NCBI GenBank assembly: GCA_002404215.1
Contig: DHJG01000094.1
Span: 12,749 to 38,741 of the forward strand
Length of the DNA stretch: 25,993 bases
From: Desulfosporosinus sp. UBA4726
GTDB taxonomy: Bacteria > Bacillota > Desulfitobacteriia > Desulfitobacteriales > Desulfitobacteriaceae
Reading direction: 5' to 3'
A program made the translations under genes and the position numbers. Below, piece after piece: positions 1 through 8,144 of this stretch. The notes under the pieces were generated by a model. The model did not search any database. It had not been told where the DNA came from and worked only from the letters and a program-made list of their open reading frames with translations. The stretch's first letter is position 1; each line of letters starts with the position of its first letter.

Positions 1-84
1 TGGGGACGTTTGGTTTGCTATCCAATGTGTGACCTATTTCTGCCAGTCTGGATAAGTATCTAGCCCTCATTGAAGCACCACATT

Positions 85-1281
85 CTAACCCTTCACCCAA
101 GCATCATTCTCATAACCACGTTGACCCCAATAGCCAATATACTCTTCGTCAATTAACTCAATCCGGTTCAGCCATTTAACGGATTTGTAAGCATACATCT
201 GCGGAATAATTAATCTCACTGGACCGCCCAGATGGTTTGGAATGGGTTTTCCATCGTGCATCACTACTACCATGATATCATCGATATCAGCTTGCTTCAG
301 GGTGAGTGAATCAGTGTACACACCATCTCCCGAGTACAGCTTGACCACCCTCGCCTGTGCCTTAACACGAGTTTTTTCCAGCAGGTCTTTCAAGGGAATA
401 CCTTCCCACGTATTATTGTAAACCGACCAGCCTGTAACACAATGAAAATCACTAACTTGCACAGAGCGCGTTAAAGCCACAAATTGTTCCCAATTCCATC
501 GCACTGGTTCTTCAACTAGGCCATCAATTGTAAACGACCAATTATCGTTGTTAAAGGACGGAAGCTTTGTCACTGTATAGATGCGAAATGCAGCACTCGC
601 TCCTCCGCCAATTGGCGGGGCAGATTTAGCTAGTGGCTGGGGCGCCGGTAAAAGCTTGTTGGCGTCCTCCTTATTTATTGCCTGAAGTTCTTGACCCACT
701 CCCAGGTTACCTATCCACTTGATCAAAGAAGGGCCAACTAAAATTGTCAACCCACCACCGATGACCGCACGGATAAAAGCCTTGCGAGTATAAAATGCCC
801 CGTCCATTTTGCTTCGATACCGCTCTGGTTCCTTATGCCATCTAAGCCTAGTTACGGAATGATAAGTGAATAGCGGAAGCGCAATCCAAACTAATAGATC
901 ATGAACCCACAGAGCAACATTAGAGAGCGAAGGTCCCACAGCGTGGAACTGCCACAACAGAACCCCTGACACTAACCAACCCATGAGCAGCAGGGGCACA
1001 ACAAGGACATTAAAACGTTGCCAGAACTTGCCTTCGAGTAGCTTCCAATGTCTCGACACAAGCCGCAGGTACAAAAGTGGTGGAACGATAGCGGCAAATC
1101 CGACGATAATATGCAGCCACCTGATCCAAGCCCGAGCTTCGCCGAGGATCGATCGCCAAAAATCGCTGAACAACAAAAGCCCAGACAGCGCCAGCAAGGC
1201 CACAAACAGTGCATTCCAAAAATGCAGAGAGGCCAGATTATTATTGAAACTAGCTTCCTCTTTGTCACGCCCGTTACTCAT
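85..1281 (-). CDS. Membrane cytochrome b561-like / sulfite-oxidase-type molybdopterin oxidoreductase fusion
   Basis: A 398-aa two-part protein. The N-terminal part has four hydrophobic segments (roughly residues 20-40, 54-74, 92-112, 125-144) with histidines placed as in di-heme cytochrome b561 domains (H20, H57, H127, H141). After a linker comes a molybdopterin domain of the sulfite oxidase/YedY (MsrP) type. It contains DFHCVTGWS, whose Cys281 is the expected Mo ligand, and the typical C-terminal stretch GGPVRLIIPQMYAYKSVKW. A hydrophobic segment preceded by TRKAF (about 165-183) resembles a degenerate Tat signal and would place the Mo domain outside the membrane. An earlier TTG start is possible at 1305. 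The ATG at 1281 is preferred because GGAG lies 9 nt upstream of it. It is divergent from the ferredoxin gene. Substrate unknown; the family includes sulfite oxidases and methionine-sulfoxide reductases. Confidence 0.85.
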   Translation of the reverse strand: MSNGRDKEEASFNNNLASLHFWNALFVALLALSGLLLFSDFWRSILGEARAWIRWLHIIVGFAAIVPPLLYLRLVSRHWKLLEGKFWQRFNVLVVPLLLMGWLVSGVLLWQFHAVGPSLSNVALWVHDLLVWIALPLFTYHSVTRLRWHKEPERYRSKMDGAFYTRKAFIRAVIGGGLTILVGPSLIKWIGNLGVGQELQAINKEDANKLLPAPQPLAKSAPPIGGGASAAFRIYTVTKLPSFNNDNWSFTIDGLVEEPVRWNWEQFVALTRSVQVSDFHCVTGWSVYNNTWEGIPLKDLLEKTRVKAQARVVKLYSGDGVYTDSLTLKQADIDDIMVVVMHDGKPIPNHLGGPVRLIIPQMYAYKSVKWLNRIELIDEEYIGYWGQRGYENDAWVKG

Positions 1282-1337
1282 ATACTTACACTCCACCCTT
1301 CTCAATCACTCACCACTGGGCAACGTGAACCAACATT

Positions 1338-1357
1338 AAGGATTGTGTTTAATCCTT
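1338..1357 (-). promoter_or_regulatory. Short inverted repeat in the leader of the molybdoenzyme gene
   Basis: AAGGATT at 1338-1344 and AATCCTT at 1351-1357 form a perfect 7-bp stem with a 6-nt loop, upstream of the molybdoenzyme start. It could be an operator or a leader hairpin. Function not shown. Confidence 0.3.
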
Positions 1358-1394
1358 TATCGTCCTCCTCAATTGAAAACTAGTCCTGCTCATC

Positions 1395-1412
1395 AACGTT
1401 AGAAAACGTTAG
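1395..1412. repeat. Tandem AACGTTAG direct repeat in divergent spacer
   Basis: AACGTTAG occurs at 1395-1402 and again at 1405-1412, a 10-bp period (one helical turn), and each copy contains the palindrome AACGTT. It lies between the divergent molybdoenzyme and ferredoxin genes, where a regulator site would be expected. Regulatory role is inferred only. Confidence 0.4.
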
Positions 1413-1525
1413 TACCTTGCCATCTGTAAAAAAGTCCTCTTTGTAGTACAATTATAGCATTGAATTTGAAGCAATTTCCATGCTGTCCGAGCGTTAATTA
1501 TGATTTAAAGAAAGGAGTACTACCT

Positions 1526-1711
1526 ATGTTTGCTACCGTAACTTCAGATTGTATCGAGTGTGGTGCCTGTGAAGTGATTTGTCCACAAGTTTTTAGGTTG
1601 AATAGCTACGAGATTGCCGAAGCTTACATGAACCCCGTACCTCAAGATGCCGAAAAATCCACTAAAGAAGCAGCAAAAAGTTGCCCAGTTGCAGCAATTA
1701 TTTTAGAGTGA
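1526..1711 (+). CDS. Small [4Fe-4S] ferredoxin
   Basis: A 61-aa soluble ferredoxin of the monocluster type (like Desulfovibrio gigas and Thermotoga ferredoxins). Cys9, Cys12 and Cys15 (CIECGAC) plus Cys53 (SCP) are the expected ligands of one [4Fe-4S] cluster. Cys19 (ICP) is the position that forms a disulfide in D. gigas ferredoxin, but no partner Cys is present here. It serves as a low-potential electron carrier in the cytoplasm. An in-frame start at 1460 exists, but AAAGGAG lies 8 nt before the ATG at 1526, so the short form is preferred. It is monocistronic, followed by a hairpin, and divergent from the molybdoenzyme gene. No specific partner can be named. Confidence 0.85.
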   Translation: MFATVTSDCIECGACEVICPQVFRLNSYEIAEAYMNPVPQDAEKSTKEAAKSCPVAAIILE

Positions 1712-1735
1712 CGCTTAACTTAAGCAACACTAAGA

Positions 1736-1764
1736 AGACTCAGTTGTATCTCACAGCTGAGTCT
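1736..1764 (+). terminator. Hairpin terminator after ferredoxin (possibly bidirectional)
   Basis: AGACTCAG (1736-1743) pairs perfectly with CTGAGTCT (1757-1764), followed by a weak T-rich run. It lies between convergent ferredoxin and truA. Confidence 0.55.
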
Positions 1765-1830
1765 CTTAATTACAAACTTTTGATTAACTTTATTAAGTCC
1801 CAAGAAATTTCATTTTCTGCTTCAACTATC

Positions 1831-2568
1831 CTAATACTGAACATCCCGTAAGAAAAGGCCTTTTGCTTGAGCTAAGGGGCCCGCTTCCCATCGTTTCTGT
1901 TCATTTAATATCTTTTCAACATCCATCGGTTTGAGCTTACCTTTGCCTACTTCTATAAGTGTTCCTGCGATCACTCTTACCATATTCCATAAGAATCCAT
2001 TTCCATTGACCTCTATTTCTACAAGACCGTCTTTTTCATTGATGTTTAAATAATAGATCGTTCTAACCGTCGATTTGTCACTATTTCTCGAGTTCACAAA
2101 ACTTTGGAAATCGTGACTTCCGACTAAAACCTCTGAAGCCTTTCTCATATTAGAGATATTAAGCTTCTCCGCAAGGTGGTAAATATACTTCCTGTTAAAG
2201 ACATTTCTGAATTTGTTGGTATTTATTCTATAGACATAGGTTTTTGATTTCACATTATATCTTGCATGAAATCTCTCAGCTACATCTTCAATAGATTTAA
2301 CGCCTATATCTTCAGGTAAATACTCATATAAATAATCCAACATAGCGTCTGTACTGAAAGAACATTTCGTATGAAAATTCGCGATGTAATTTTCAGCATG
2401 TACTCCTGAATCCGTTCTTCCACAACCCACTACTTGAATAACTTCTCCTGACATTTTAGAGAGCACTGCTTCTATTTTACCTTGTATTGTTAGATCATTT
2501 TCTTTTTGTTTTTGCCATCCTTTGTATTTAGAACCATCATACTCTATAGTCATTTTCATATTTCTCAT
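1831..2568 (-). CDS. truA: tRNA pseudouridine synthase A
   Basis: A 245-aa member of the TruA family, which isomerises uridines 38-40 in the anticodon stem of many tRNAs. The N-terminal MTIEYDG and GWQ motifs and the catalytic segment GCGRTDSGVHA (Asp53 as the nucleophile) are present. So are the HDFQSF and GNGFLWNMVRVI motifs of the C-terminal half. Length is normal. AAAGGCGG lies 8-9 nt before the ATG. Unlike many Firmicutes, it is not beside ribosomal protein genes such as rplQ, rplM or ecfT; it stands alone, so it may be a second TruA paralogue. No clear promoter was found in the long upstream region. Confidence 0.93.
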   Translation of the reverse strand: MRNMKMTIEYDGSKYKGWQKQKENDLTIQGKIEAVLSKMSGEVIQVVGCGRTDSGVHAENYIANFHTKCSFSTDAMLDYLYEYLPEDIGVKSIEDVAERFHARYNVKSKTYVYRINTNKFRNVFNRKYIYHLAEKLNISNMRKASEVLVGSHDFQSFVNSRNSDKSTVRTIYYLNINEKDGLVEIEVNGNGFLWNMVRVIAGTLIEVGKGKLKPMDVEKILNEQKRWEAGPLAQAKGLFLRDVQY

Positions 2569-3073
2569 TATGTTCCGCCTTTAATTAATTTTCAGATTAC
2601 TAAACCTTGTATTTGCCCCGTACAACATATTATCTCATACCCCATTTAAGGATATACGTTAGTATACTACATTAATTACCAGAGGGATATCCTAACGGTT
2701 GGCATCTTCATTATATGGTATCACTAAGGTTTAACTTCATCCAGTTGCTTACGTCCCTTCCATTCTGGACGCCCTAGGGTCTATGATGTTCTTTAATGCC
2801 CTTTGGAGTCGAGCATTTATCCCTCATGCATACATTAAAGCCCTCTGGGGGATTCTAGCGAACCCCAGATAGAGACAAAAAGGGTTGGATTGATTAGCTT
2901 CTAATCGATCCAACCCTTTTTGTACTAGTCAGAAAGTATAACTTTCAGTTGGATACTTTCTAGAAGCATAAGTGCAACTAGGCGGCCACCTGCGCCTGCA
3001 GCTTGGCGCCAGCCAAGTTTTCTTTATCCCATATATCCAATCGCTTCGATCCAAATAATCTACATCTAAAGTG
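2569..3073. other. 505-bp gene-poor interval between truA and livF
   Basis: No complete gene is supported. It holds the liv operon terminator (2877-2921), a small TCTGGGG/CCCCAGA hairpin (2844-2869), and a CTTGGC-GCCA-GCCAAG hairpin (3002-3017) followed by TTTTCTTT on the plus strand. A block at about 2690-2870 shows fragments of open frame on both strands but no start or SD. On the minus strand three imperfect copies of a motif around CCAAAGGGCATTAA occur there. It may be a decayed gene or a structured RNA; undecided. Confidence 0.5.
2877..2921 (-). terminator. Rho-independent terminator of the liv operon
   Basis: A 21-bp inverted repeat (2877-2897 with 2901-2921, one G-U pair, 3-nt loop). 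The arms run from AAAAAGGGTTGGAT outward, so the leftward transcript ends in a U run. It is symmetrical and may work in both directions. Confidence 0.85.
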
Positions 3074-3796
3074 TTATTTCTTGGCTACGACGCTCTCTCC
3101 CAAATATGCTTTCTTAACATCTTCATTGTCCAATAATTCTTTTCCCGTCCCCTTCAGAGTTATCCGACCGGTTTCAATAACATACCCCACATCTGCAAGG
3201 TGAAGTGCGGCATTGGCATTCTGCTCGATCAAAAGAATCGTCATCCCTTGACTGTGAATTTTCCGAATGATGTTAAAAATATCTTTAATAATTAATGGGG
3301 CAAGCCCCAAGGAGGGTTCGTCCATCATGAGGAGTTTGGGCCGAGACATGAGGGCGCGTCCCACGGCGAGCATCTGCTGTTCTCCACCGGACAATGTCCC
3401 AGCAGCCTGCCATTCTCGCTCTTTAAGCCGTGGAAAGAGGGTATAAATCCACTCAAGGTCCGCCTTAATTTCCTGGTGATCCTTACGCGTAAACGCCCCA
3501 ATCTTCAAATTTTCTAAAACCGTCATATCTGGGAAAACCCGCCGTCCTTCCGGAACTAACGCAATCCCGTTTTTAACCAAGTCATGGCGTTTCACCGCGA
3601 ATAGATTTTTCCCTTGATAAGTAATGGAACCAGCTTTAGGTTTAACAAGTCCGACAATCGAGCGTAACATGGTGCTCTTCCCAGCACCGTTAGCTCCGAC
3701 CAAGGTCACGATTTTCCCTTCCTCTACCTCTAGACTTATCCCCTTTAAAGCCTCAATTCCACCATAGGCTACACTCAAGTTTTCTATTTTAAGCAT
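3074..3796 (-). CDS. livF: Branched-chain amino acid ABC transporter ATP-binding protein LivF
   Basis: A 240-aa ABC ATPase of the LivF family. Walker A GANGAGKS is at residues 34-41, the signature LSGGEQQ at 135-141 and Walker B LLMMDE at 155-160, followed by PSLGLAP, typical of LivF. It energises import of branched-chain amino acids or a related substrate together with LivG. Its start lies inside the end of livG (8-nt overlap), with GGGGGTGG 9 nt upstream, so the two are translationally coupled. It is the last gene of livKHMGF. The true ligand of the system may be another amide or amino acid, since HAAT-family importers vary. Confidence 0.93.
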   Translation of the reverse strand: MLKIENLSVAYGGIEALKGISLEVEEGKIVTLVGANGAGKSTMLRSIVGLVKPKAGSITYQGKNLFAVKRHDLVKNGIALVPEGRRVFPDMTVLENLKIGAFTRKDHQEIKADLEWIYTLFPRLKEREWQAAGTLSGGEQQMLAVGRALMSRPKLLMMDEPSLGLAPLIIKDIFNIIRKIHSQGMTILLIEQNANAALHLADVGYVIETGRITLKGTGKELLDNEDVKKAYLGESVVAKK

Positions 3797-4562
3797 AATC
3801 TTCTGCCACCCCCAAGTATGCTTCGATCACCTTCTGGTTATTTTGAATCTCATAGGGGTTCCCTTCAGCGATCGTAACTCCATAATCGAAAACTATAATC
3901 CGATCTGAAATCCCCATGACAACTTGCATATGGTGTTCGATCATAAAAATAGATAACTTGAAATCATCACGAATCTGGCGAATAAACTCTGTCAAATCAT
4001 CTGTTTCCTTGGGATTCATGCCAGCAGCTGGTTCATCTAATAGGAGAATCGTCGGATTGGTCGCCAAGGCCCGCGCGATCTCAAGACGCCGCTGCTTGCC
4101 ATACGGAAGTGAACTGGCTTTCTCTCCCTGAGCGTCCTTTAGTCCTACTTTTTCCAATAAGTTGAGTGACTTCTCTAAGATTTGCTTTTCTTCCCGACGG
4201 TAGCGTGGAAGTTTAAAGGTGGCTTCGAGAAAATTAGACTTCAGGTGCAAATGGTTGGCAATCAAGACGTTATCCAAGACACTTAAATCCTTAAACAGTC
4301 GTATATTTTGAAAGGTTCGTGCAATCCCCTGCTTAGTGATCTGGTCCGGTCGTTGCCCTGTAATATTCTTTTCTTTGTAACTAACGTGCCCGATGGTTGG
4401 CGTGTAAACCCCGGTAATCACGTTAAAGGCGGTCGTTTTACCGGCGCCGTTCGGACCTATCAAAGCCACAATTTCCCCTTGGTTTAATTCAAGGTTAAAC
4501 TCCTTAACGGCAGTCAGTCCGCCAAAGATCATCGAAACATTTTCGACCTTCAATAGTTTCAC
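3789..4562 (-). CDS. livG: Branched-chain amino acid ABC transporter ATP-binding protein LivG
   Basis: A 257-aa ABC ATPase of the LivG family. It has Walker A GPNGAGKT (36-43), the slightly divergent signature LPYGKQRRLEIARALA (from 152) and Walker B LLLDEP (173-178) followed by AAGMNP, the LivG hallmark. It pairs with LivF at the cytoplasmic face of LivHM. The start is GTG and overlaps the livM stop as GTGA, with GGAGGG from the end of livM as ribosome binding site. The signature Tyr/Lys in place of the usual Ser/Gly is common in LivG and not a defect. Confidence 0.93.
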   Translation of the reverse strand: MKLLKVENVSMIFGGLTAVKEFNLELNQGEIVALIGPNGAGKTTAFNVITGVYTPTIGHVSYKEKNITGQRPDQITKQGIARTFQNIRLFKDLSVLDNVLIANHLHLKSNFLEATFKLPRYRREEKQILEKSLNLLEKVGLKDAQGEKASSLPYGKQRRLEIARALATNPTILLLDEPAAGMNPKETDDLTEFIRQIRDDFKLSIFMIEHHMQVVMGISDRIIVFDYGVTIAEGNPYEIQNNQKVIEAYLGVAEDYA

Positions 4563-5614
4563 TGTTTATTCCCTCCTTTGGCAAGAGGTTTTTTTGCGAA
4601 CTTGGCAAATAGACCGTCCCATGTGAATTCCTTGGTTCCCATGATCCCATGGTTGAAGAAAATAACCACGATCATGAGCAGGGCTGAAAATACAACCATA
4701 CGCATCCCAGAAATGCCTGGTATAACCAGACTGCCGATCGTCATGGATTCATCTAGAAAGCGCAAGGCCTCTCCCCCAATGGTGATTATGATTGCCGAAA
4801 TAATAGTCCCTGTGATACTTCCCATTCCGCCTAAAATAATGATCAACAGAACATTAAAGGTGAGGAAGAAACGAAACATTAAGGGATCAATGGTTCCCAG
4901 CAGACTACCTAACAAGCCACCACCAATTCCAGCAAAAAAAGCCCCGATGGTAAAAGCAATGACTTTATGTTTAAAGAGGTTAATCCCCATACTTTCAGCC
5001 GCAATCTCGTCTTCCCGAATCGCTTTAAATGCCCGCCCATAACTGCTGTTAATGAGCGAACCAATAATAAGCACAGTCACCAAAGCAAGCCCAAAAGTCC
5101 ACCAAATGTTCGTGGAAACTGGAATCCCTTTAAGCCCAAGGGCTCCATTCGTTATACTTTGCGTATTTGTAAATACAACTCGGATAATCTCTGCAAATCC
5201 CAAAGTGGCGATGGCCAAGTAATCCCCTCGAAGTCTTAAGGCCGGTGCACCGATCAGATAACCCACCACACCAGCCAAAATCCCGCCGGCGAGAAGCGCC
5301 AGGAAGAAGGGCACATGCAACGTGTCTAGAGGCTTCATCATCGGAGTCATGAAAAAGTTCTGAGTTTTTACAATATCCGGCATGGTGAGAATAGCCGTAG
5401 TATAAGCACCTACCGCCATAAATCCGGCATGCCCCAGAGAAAACAGCCCGGTAAAGCCATTAATTAAATTCATACTTAAGCCAAGAATGACATATATGGC
5501 ACAAAGATTCAAGATCCTCATCTTATAAGAATCTAGAGTTTGATCAGCTATAAAAACAAAGACAAATAAAATAAGAATTGCTATCAATGTCAGTAGTGTC
5601 TTTTTTTGTTTCAT
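4559..5614 (-). CDS. livM: Branched-chain amino acid ABC transporter permease LivM
   Basis: A 351-aa multi-spanning membrane permease of the BPD_transp_2 family. Family sequences present include LNLINGFTGLFSLGHAGFMAVGAYT near residue 50-75, the coupling region LRLRGDYLAIATLGFAEI, and FKAIREDEIAAESMG. The N-terminus has a clear first membrane segment (LLTLIAILILFVFVFIA). A GTG two codons upstream (5620) is an alternative. The ATG at 5614 is preferred because GGAGAAGG lies 7 nt before it. It follows livH by 2 nt and overlaps livG by 4 nt, so the genes are tightly coupled. Confidence 0.92.
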   Translation of the reverse strand: MKQKKTLLTLIAILILFVFVFIADQTLDSYKMRILNLCAIYVILGLSMNLINGFTGLFSLGHAGFMAVGAYTTAILTMPDIVKTQNFFMTPMMKPLDTLHVPFFLALLAGGILAGVVGYLIGAPALRLRGDYLAIATLGFAEIIRVVFTNTQSITNGALGLKGIPVSTNIWWTFGLALVTVLIIGSLINSSYGRAFKAIREDEIAAESMGINLFKHKVIAFTIGAFFAGIGGGLLGSLLGTIDPLMFRFFLTFNVLLIIILGGMGSITGTIISAIIITIGGEALRFLDESMTIGSLVIPGISGMRMVVFSALLMIVVIFFNHGIMGTKEFTWDGLFAKFAKKPLAKGGNKQ

Positions 5615-5616
5615 TA

Positions 5617-6549
5617 TCACACCTTCTCCGCTATTTTCTCGCCGGTGATTCCTGTCGGCTTAAATAACAGAATTACAATCAGAAAGATAAAAGCAAACGC
5701 GTCCCTGTACCCACTCAAGCTTGGGAGAAAGCCCACAATCATAATTTCCCCAATTCCTAAGATAAATCCGCCAATCACAGCTCCTTTAATGTTTCCGATT
5801 CCACCGATAACCGCTGCAATAAAGGCTTTAAGACCCGGCATTACCCCCATCAGTGGGGCAATTTGCGGAAATTTAAGTCCCCACATGATTGCTCCAACAG
5901 CGGCTAGCATTGAGCCAATCGCGAAGGTTTGAGATATCGTCAGGTTAACATTGACGCCCATAATCCCAGCCGTTTCGTAATCTTTAGCCACTGCACGCAT
6001 GGCCATCCCAGTTTTTGTATGGTTAATTAGATATAAAAGTCCAACTAGGAAAATGACGGTTACTATAGGTATAACAAAGGTCAGCTTTTGGATGGAAACT
6101 GAACCAAGCTGAATACTGTCCGTTAATATCTTGACGGACGGAAATGCCTTAGGACGTCCACCGAATAATACAACCGCTAGATTCTCGAGTAGAAAGGATG
6201 CTCCAATCGCCGAGATCATAATGGAGATCTTGGGTGCATCTCTAAGCGGTCGGTATGCCCATTTTTCCAGCAACATCCCGAGAGCGCCCGTTAAAATAAT
6301 GGCCAAGATAAAGGAAACATACCACGGCATCATAAACGTAGATACCCCGTAAAATGCGAAATAGGTCGTCATCATAAACACGTCGCCATGGGCGAAATTT
6401 ATGAGGCGTAGGGTCCCATATACCATAGTATAGCCAATGGCAACCAAGGCATATAAACTACCAAGAGAAATTCCGTTGGTCAAATGCTGCAAAAAAGTAC
6501 CTAAGTCCATTCCCGTCAAATACATAAAAACTGCGTTAAAGTTCATCAC
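5617..6549 (-). CDS. livH: Branched-chain amino acid ABC transporter permease LivH
   Basis: A 310-aa permease of the LivH family, forming the membrane channel with LivM. Diagnostic motifs are NGISLGSLYALVAIGYTMVYG, LINFAHGDVFM and MRAVAKDYETAGIMGVN. The C-terminal half carries the usual hydrophobic segments (IGGIGNIKGAVIGGFILGIGE). The start is GTG followed at once by ATG; GAGGTG about 10 nt upstream favours the GTG. It is separated from livK by 144 bp containing a strong hairpin, unlike the rest of the operon, where genes touch or overlap. Confidence 0.92.
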   Translation of the reverse strand: MMNFNAVFMYLTGMDLGTFLQHLTNGISLGSLYALVAIGYTMVYGTLRLINFAHGDVFMMTTYFAFYGVSTFMMPWYVSFILAIILTGALGMLLEKWAYRPLRDAPKISIMISAIGASFLLENLAVVLFGGRPKAFPSVKILTDSIQLGSVSIQKLTFVIPIVTVIFLVGLLYLINHTKTGMAMRAVAKDYETAGIMGVNVNLTISQTFAIGSMLAAVGAIMWGLKFPQIAPLMGVMPGLKAFIAAVIGGIGNIKGAVIGGFILGIGEIMIVGFLPSLSGYRDAFAFIFLIVILLFKPTGITGEKIAEKV

Positions 6550-6616
6550 CTTAGTTTATCACCTCATAATCGTAATCTATTAAGTGTGGAAGAGCTCAGC
6601 AAATCTGTTCATAAGA

Positions 6617-6650
6617 GATACGCTCCCCTTACTGTGAAGGAAAGCGTATC
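6617..6650 (-). promoter_or_regulatory. Intergenic hairpin between livK and livH
   Basis: GATACGCT (6617-6624) pairs with AGCGTATC (6643-6650), with a further CCTT/AAGG inner pairing. There is no U run, so it is more likely an mRNA processing or stabilising element that raises binding-protein expression over the permeases than a full terminator. Confidence 0.55.
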
Positions 6651-6693
6651 GGTATCCGAGATTAGATATCTCCCTAGTATGTGTACTTATACC

Positions 6694-7875
6694 TTATTTA
6701 GCTTTGACGATATCCAAATAGGTGAACTTACCGTTCTTAACCTGTTTAATGACCGCATCTTTGACAGCATCCCCGTTCTTATCGAGGGTAATCATTCCTG
6801 CTGCGCCAGCGAAGTCTTTCGTTACAGCCAGTTGTTCCTTTATTTTGATCGAGTCTGCGGAATTGGCTCTCTTAATGGCATCTAGGATTACAATATAGGC
6901 ATCATATCCCAGCGCTGTGACCGCAGCTGGCTCTACACCTGGATTTGCTTTGCGGTATTCCGCTAAGAACTTTTCAGATTCTGGGGTAATTGGCTTCTCA
7001 GAAGTAAAGAACGTTGAGAAAATAGCACCTTCAACGGCTTCCTGACCAACTGAGATAAATTCAGGAACTTCCCAGGTATCACCACCAATAATTGGAACTT
7101 TAATACCTAGTTGACGAGCTTGTTTAATAAGGAGGGATGATTCCGTGAAATTACCCGGCGCGAAGATGACATCCGGATTCTTCGCTTTTAAGTTGGTGAG
7201 TTGAGCAGAGAAATCTTGGTCCCCTGTATTGTAATTGGCAACACCGACAATAGCGTTTTGATCCCCAGTTAATTCTTTAAACGAGTCAGTAAAGAACTTG
7301 GACAGACCAATCGAGTAATCGCTAGAGATTTCCTGGACAATGGCAACTCTTTTGGCATTTAGCTTACTAAACGCATAGTTTGCCATAACTTTCCCTTGAA
7401 ACGGATCAATAAAGCAGACCCGGAAATAGAAGTCATTATTCTGTGTGACGAGTGGGTTGGTTGCAGAGGCAGCTACAGTAGGAACTTGAGCCTTCTTCAC
7501 AATATCCCCAGCTGCCATAGAAAGTGAGCTTCCCCAACTTCCAATGATCGCTGAAACTTTTTCTTTTTCTACGAGACGCGAAGCAGCACTGGAGGCTTCC
7601 ACCTTATCCGATTTATTGTCTACTAATACTAATTCGACCTTCTTGCCCAGGACTTCCGGATAGAGCTTATTGGCTAGCTTGATCCCTTCAACTTCTAGCG
7701 CACCCCCGGCAGCATTCGCCCCGGTCATCGGTTCAAAAACACCGATTTTGATCACATCTCCGCTTGCACTACTCCCCGTAGTTGCACTAGGACTTTCGGT
7801 TTTTGTGCCACATCCGGTCGCAATCAGCGCCCCCACTAATAGTGCAGAGACGAAGATTGAAGCTACTTTTTTCAT
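6694..7875 (-). CDS. livK: Branched-chain amino acid ABC transporter substrate-binding lipoprotein
   Basis: A 393-aa periplasmic-binding-protein type I (Peripla_BP_6, Leu/Ile/Val-binding family) lipoprotein. The signal peptide MKKVASIFVSALLVGALIATGC ends in a lipobox with lipidated Cys22, followed by a Ser/Thr/Gly-rich linker. Family segments include IKIGVFEPMTGANAAGG, VSAIIGSWGSS, VPTVAASATNP and DAYIVILDAI. It captures the ligand outside the cell for LivHMGF. GGAGGAG precedes the ATG, and a strong promoter lies at 7975-8004. It is the first gene of the operon. Ligand specificity cannot be read from sequence: many of these proteins in anaerobes bind amino acids, but some bind amides or aromatic acids. 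Confidence 0.92.
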   Translation of the reverse strand: MKKVASIFVSALLVGALIATGCGTKTESPSATTGSSASGDVIKIGVFEPMTGANAAGGALEVEGIKLANKLYPEVLGKKVELVLVDNKSDKVEASSAASRLVEKEKVSAIIGSWGSSLSMAAGDIVKKAQVPTVAASATNPLVTQNNDFYFRVCFIDPFQGKVMANYAFSKLNAKRVAIVQEISSDYSIGLSKFFTDSFKELTGDQNAIVGVANYNTGDQDFSAQLTNLKAKNPDVIFAPGNFTESSLLIKQARQLGIKVPIIGGDTWEVPEFISVGQEAVEGAIFSTFFTSEKPITPESEKFLAEYRKANPGVEPAAVTALGYDAYIVILDAIKRANSADSIKIKEQLAVTKDFAGAAGMITLDKNGDAVKDAVIKQVKNGKFTYLDIVKAK

Positions 7876-7974
7876 TTCCCTTACTCCTCCTTCTAAATAA
7901 ACGAAACCTTCTAAGAATTAAATTTAATGTTCTCCTCCCTACTCTCCCTATGTTCTCCTATCTGCTATAACAGA

Positions 7975-8004
7975 AGTATAGATGAGGTCTGTCTTTATTG
8001 TCAA
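7975..8004 (-). promoter_or_regulatory. Sigma-A promoter of the liv operon
   Basis: On the minus strand TTGACA (8004-7999), 18-bp spacer, TATACT (7980-7975), about 100 bp upstream of livK. Confidence 0.75.
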
Positions 8005-8071
8005 TACAATTTACTTGCAAGATACTCACAGACGCTAAACCCATCAACGCCAAATACTATTACAGTAAAAA

Positions 8072-8105
8072 GGGTTCAGGCTGTGCTCTAGCACAGTCTG
8101 AACCC
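8072..8105 (-). terminator. Terminator of the carboxynorspermidine operon
   Basis: GGGTTCAG-CTGTGCT pairs with AGCACAG-CTGAACCC around a 2-nt loop with one internal mismatch. On the minus strand it is followed by TTTTT. It lies just after the 84-aa ORF and just before the liv promoter. Confidence 0.85.
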
Positions 8106-8144
8106 TCAAATGTGAGAGATTGCGAAGTCGCAAAGTATGCAAAC

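Noticed and set aside
1..84. Possible gene end at the left edge of the window
   Set aside because: No frame with recognisable protein sequence and no hairpin was seen in these 84 bases.
972..1383. Several open frames on both strands over the start of the molybdoenzyme gene
   Set aside because: They are shadows of the clearly coding minus frame and lack ribosome binding sites and recognisable domains.
4578..5239. Plus-strand open frames of 154 and 90 codons
   Set aside because: They lie antisense to livM, whose frame has family motifs; their translations are Pro/Ile/Ser-rich shadow sequence.
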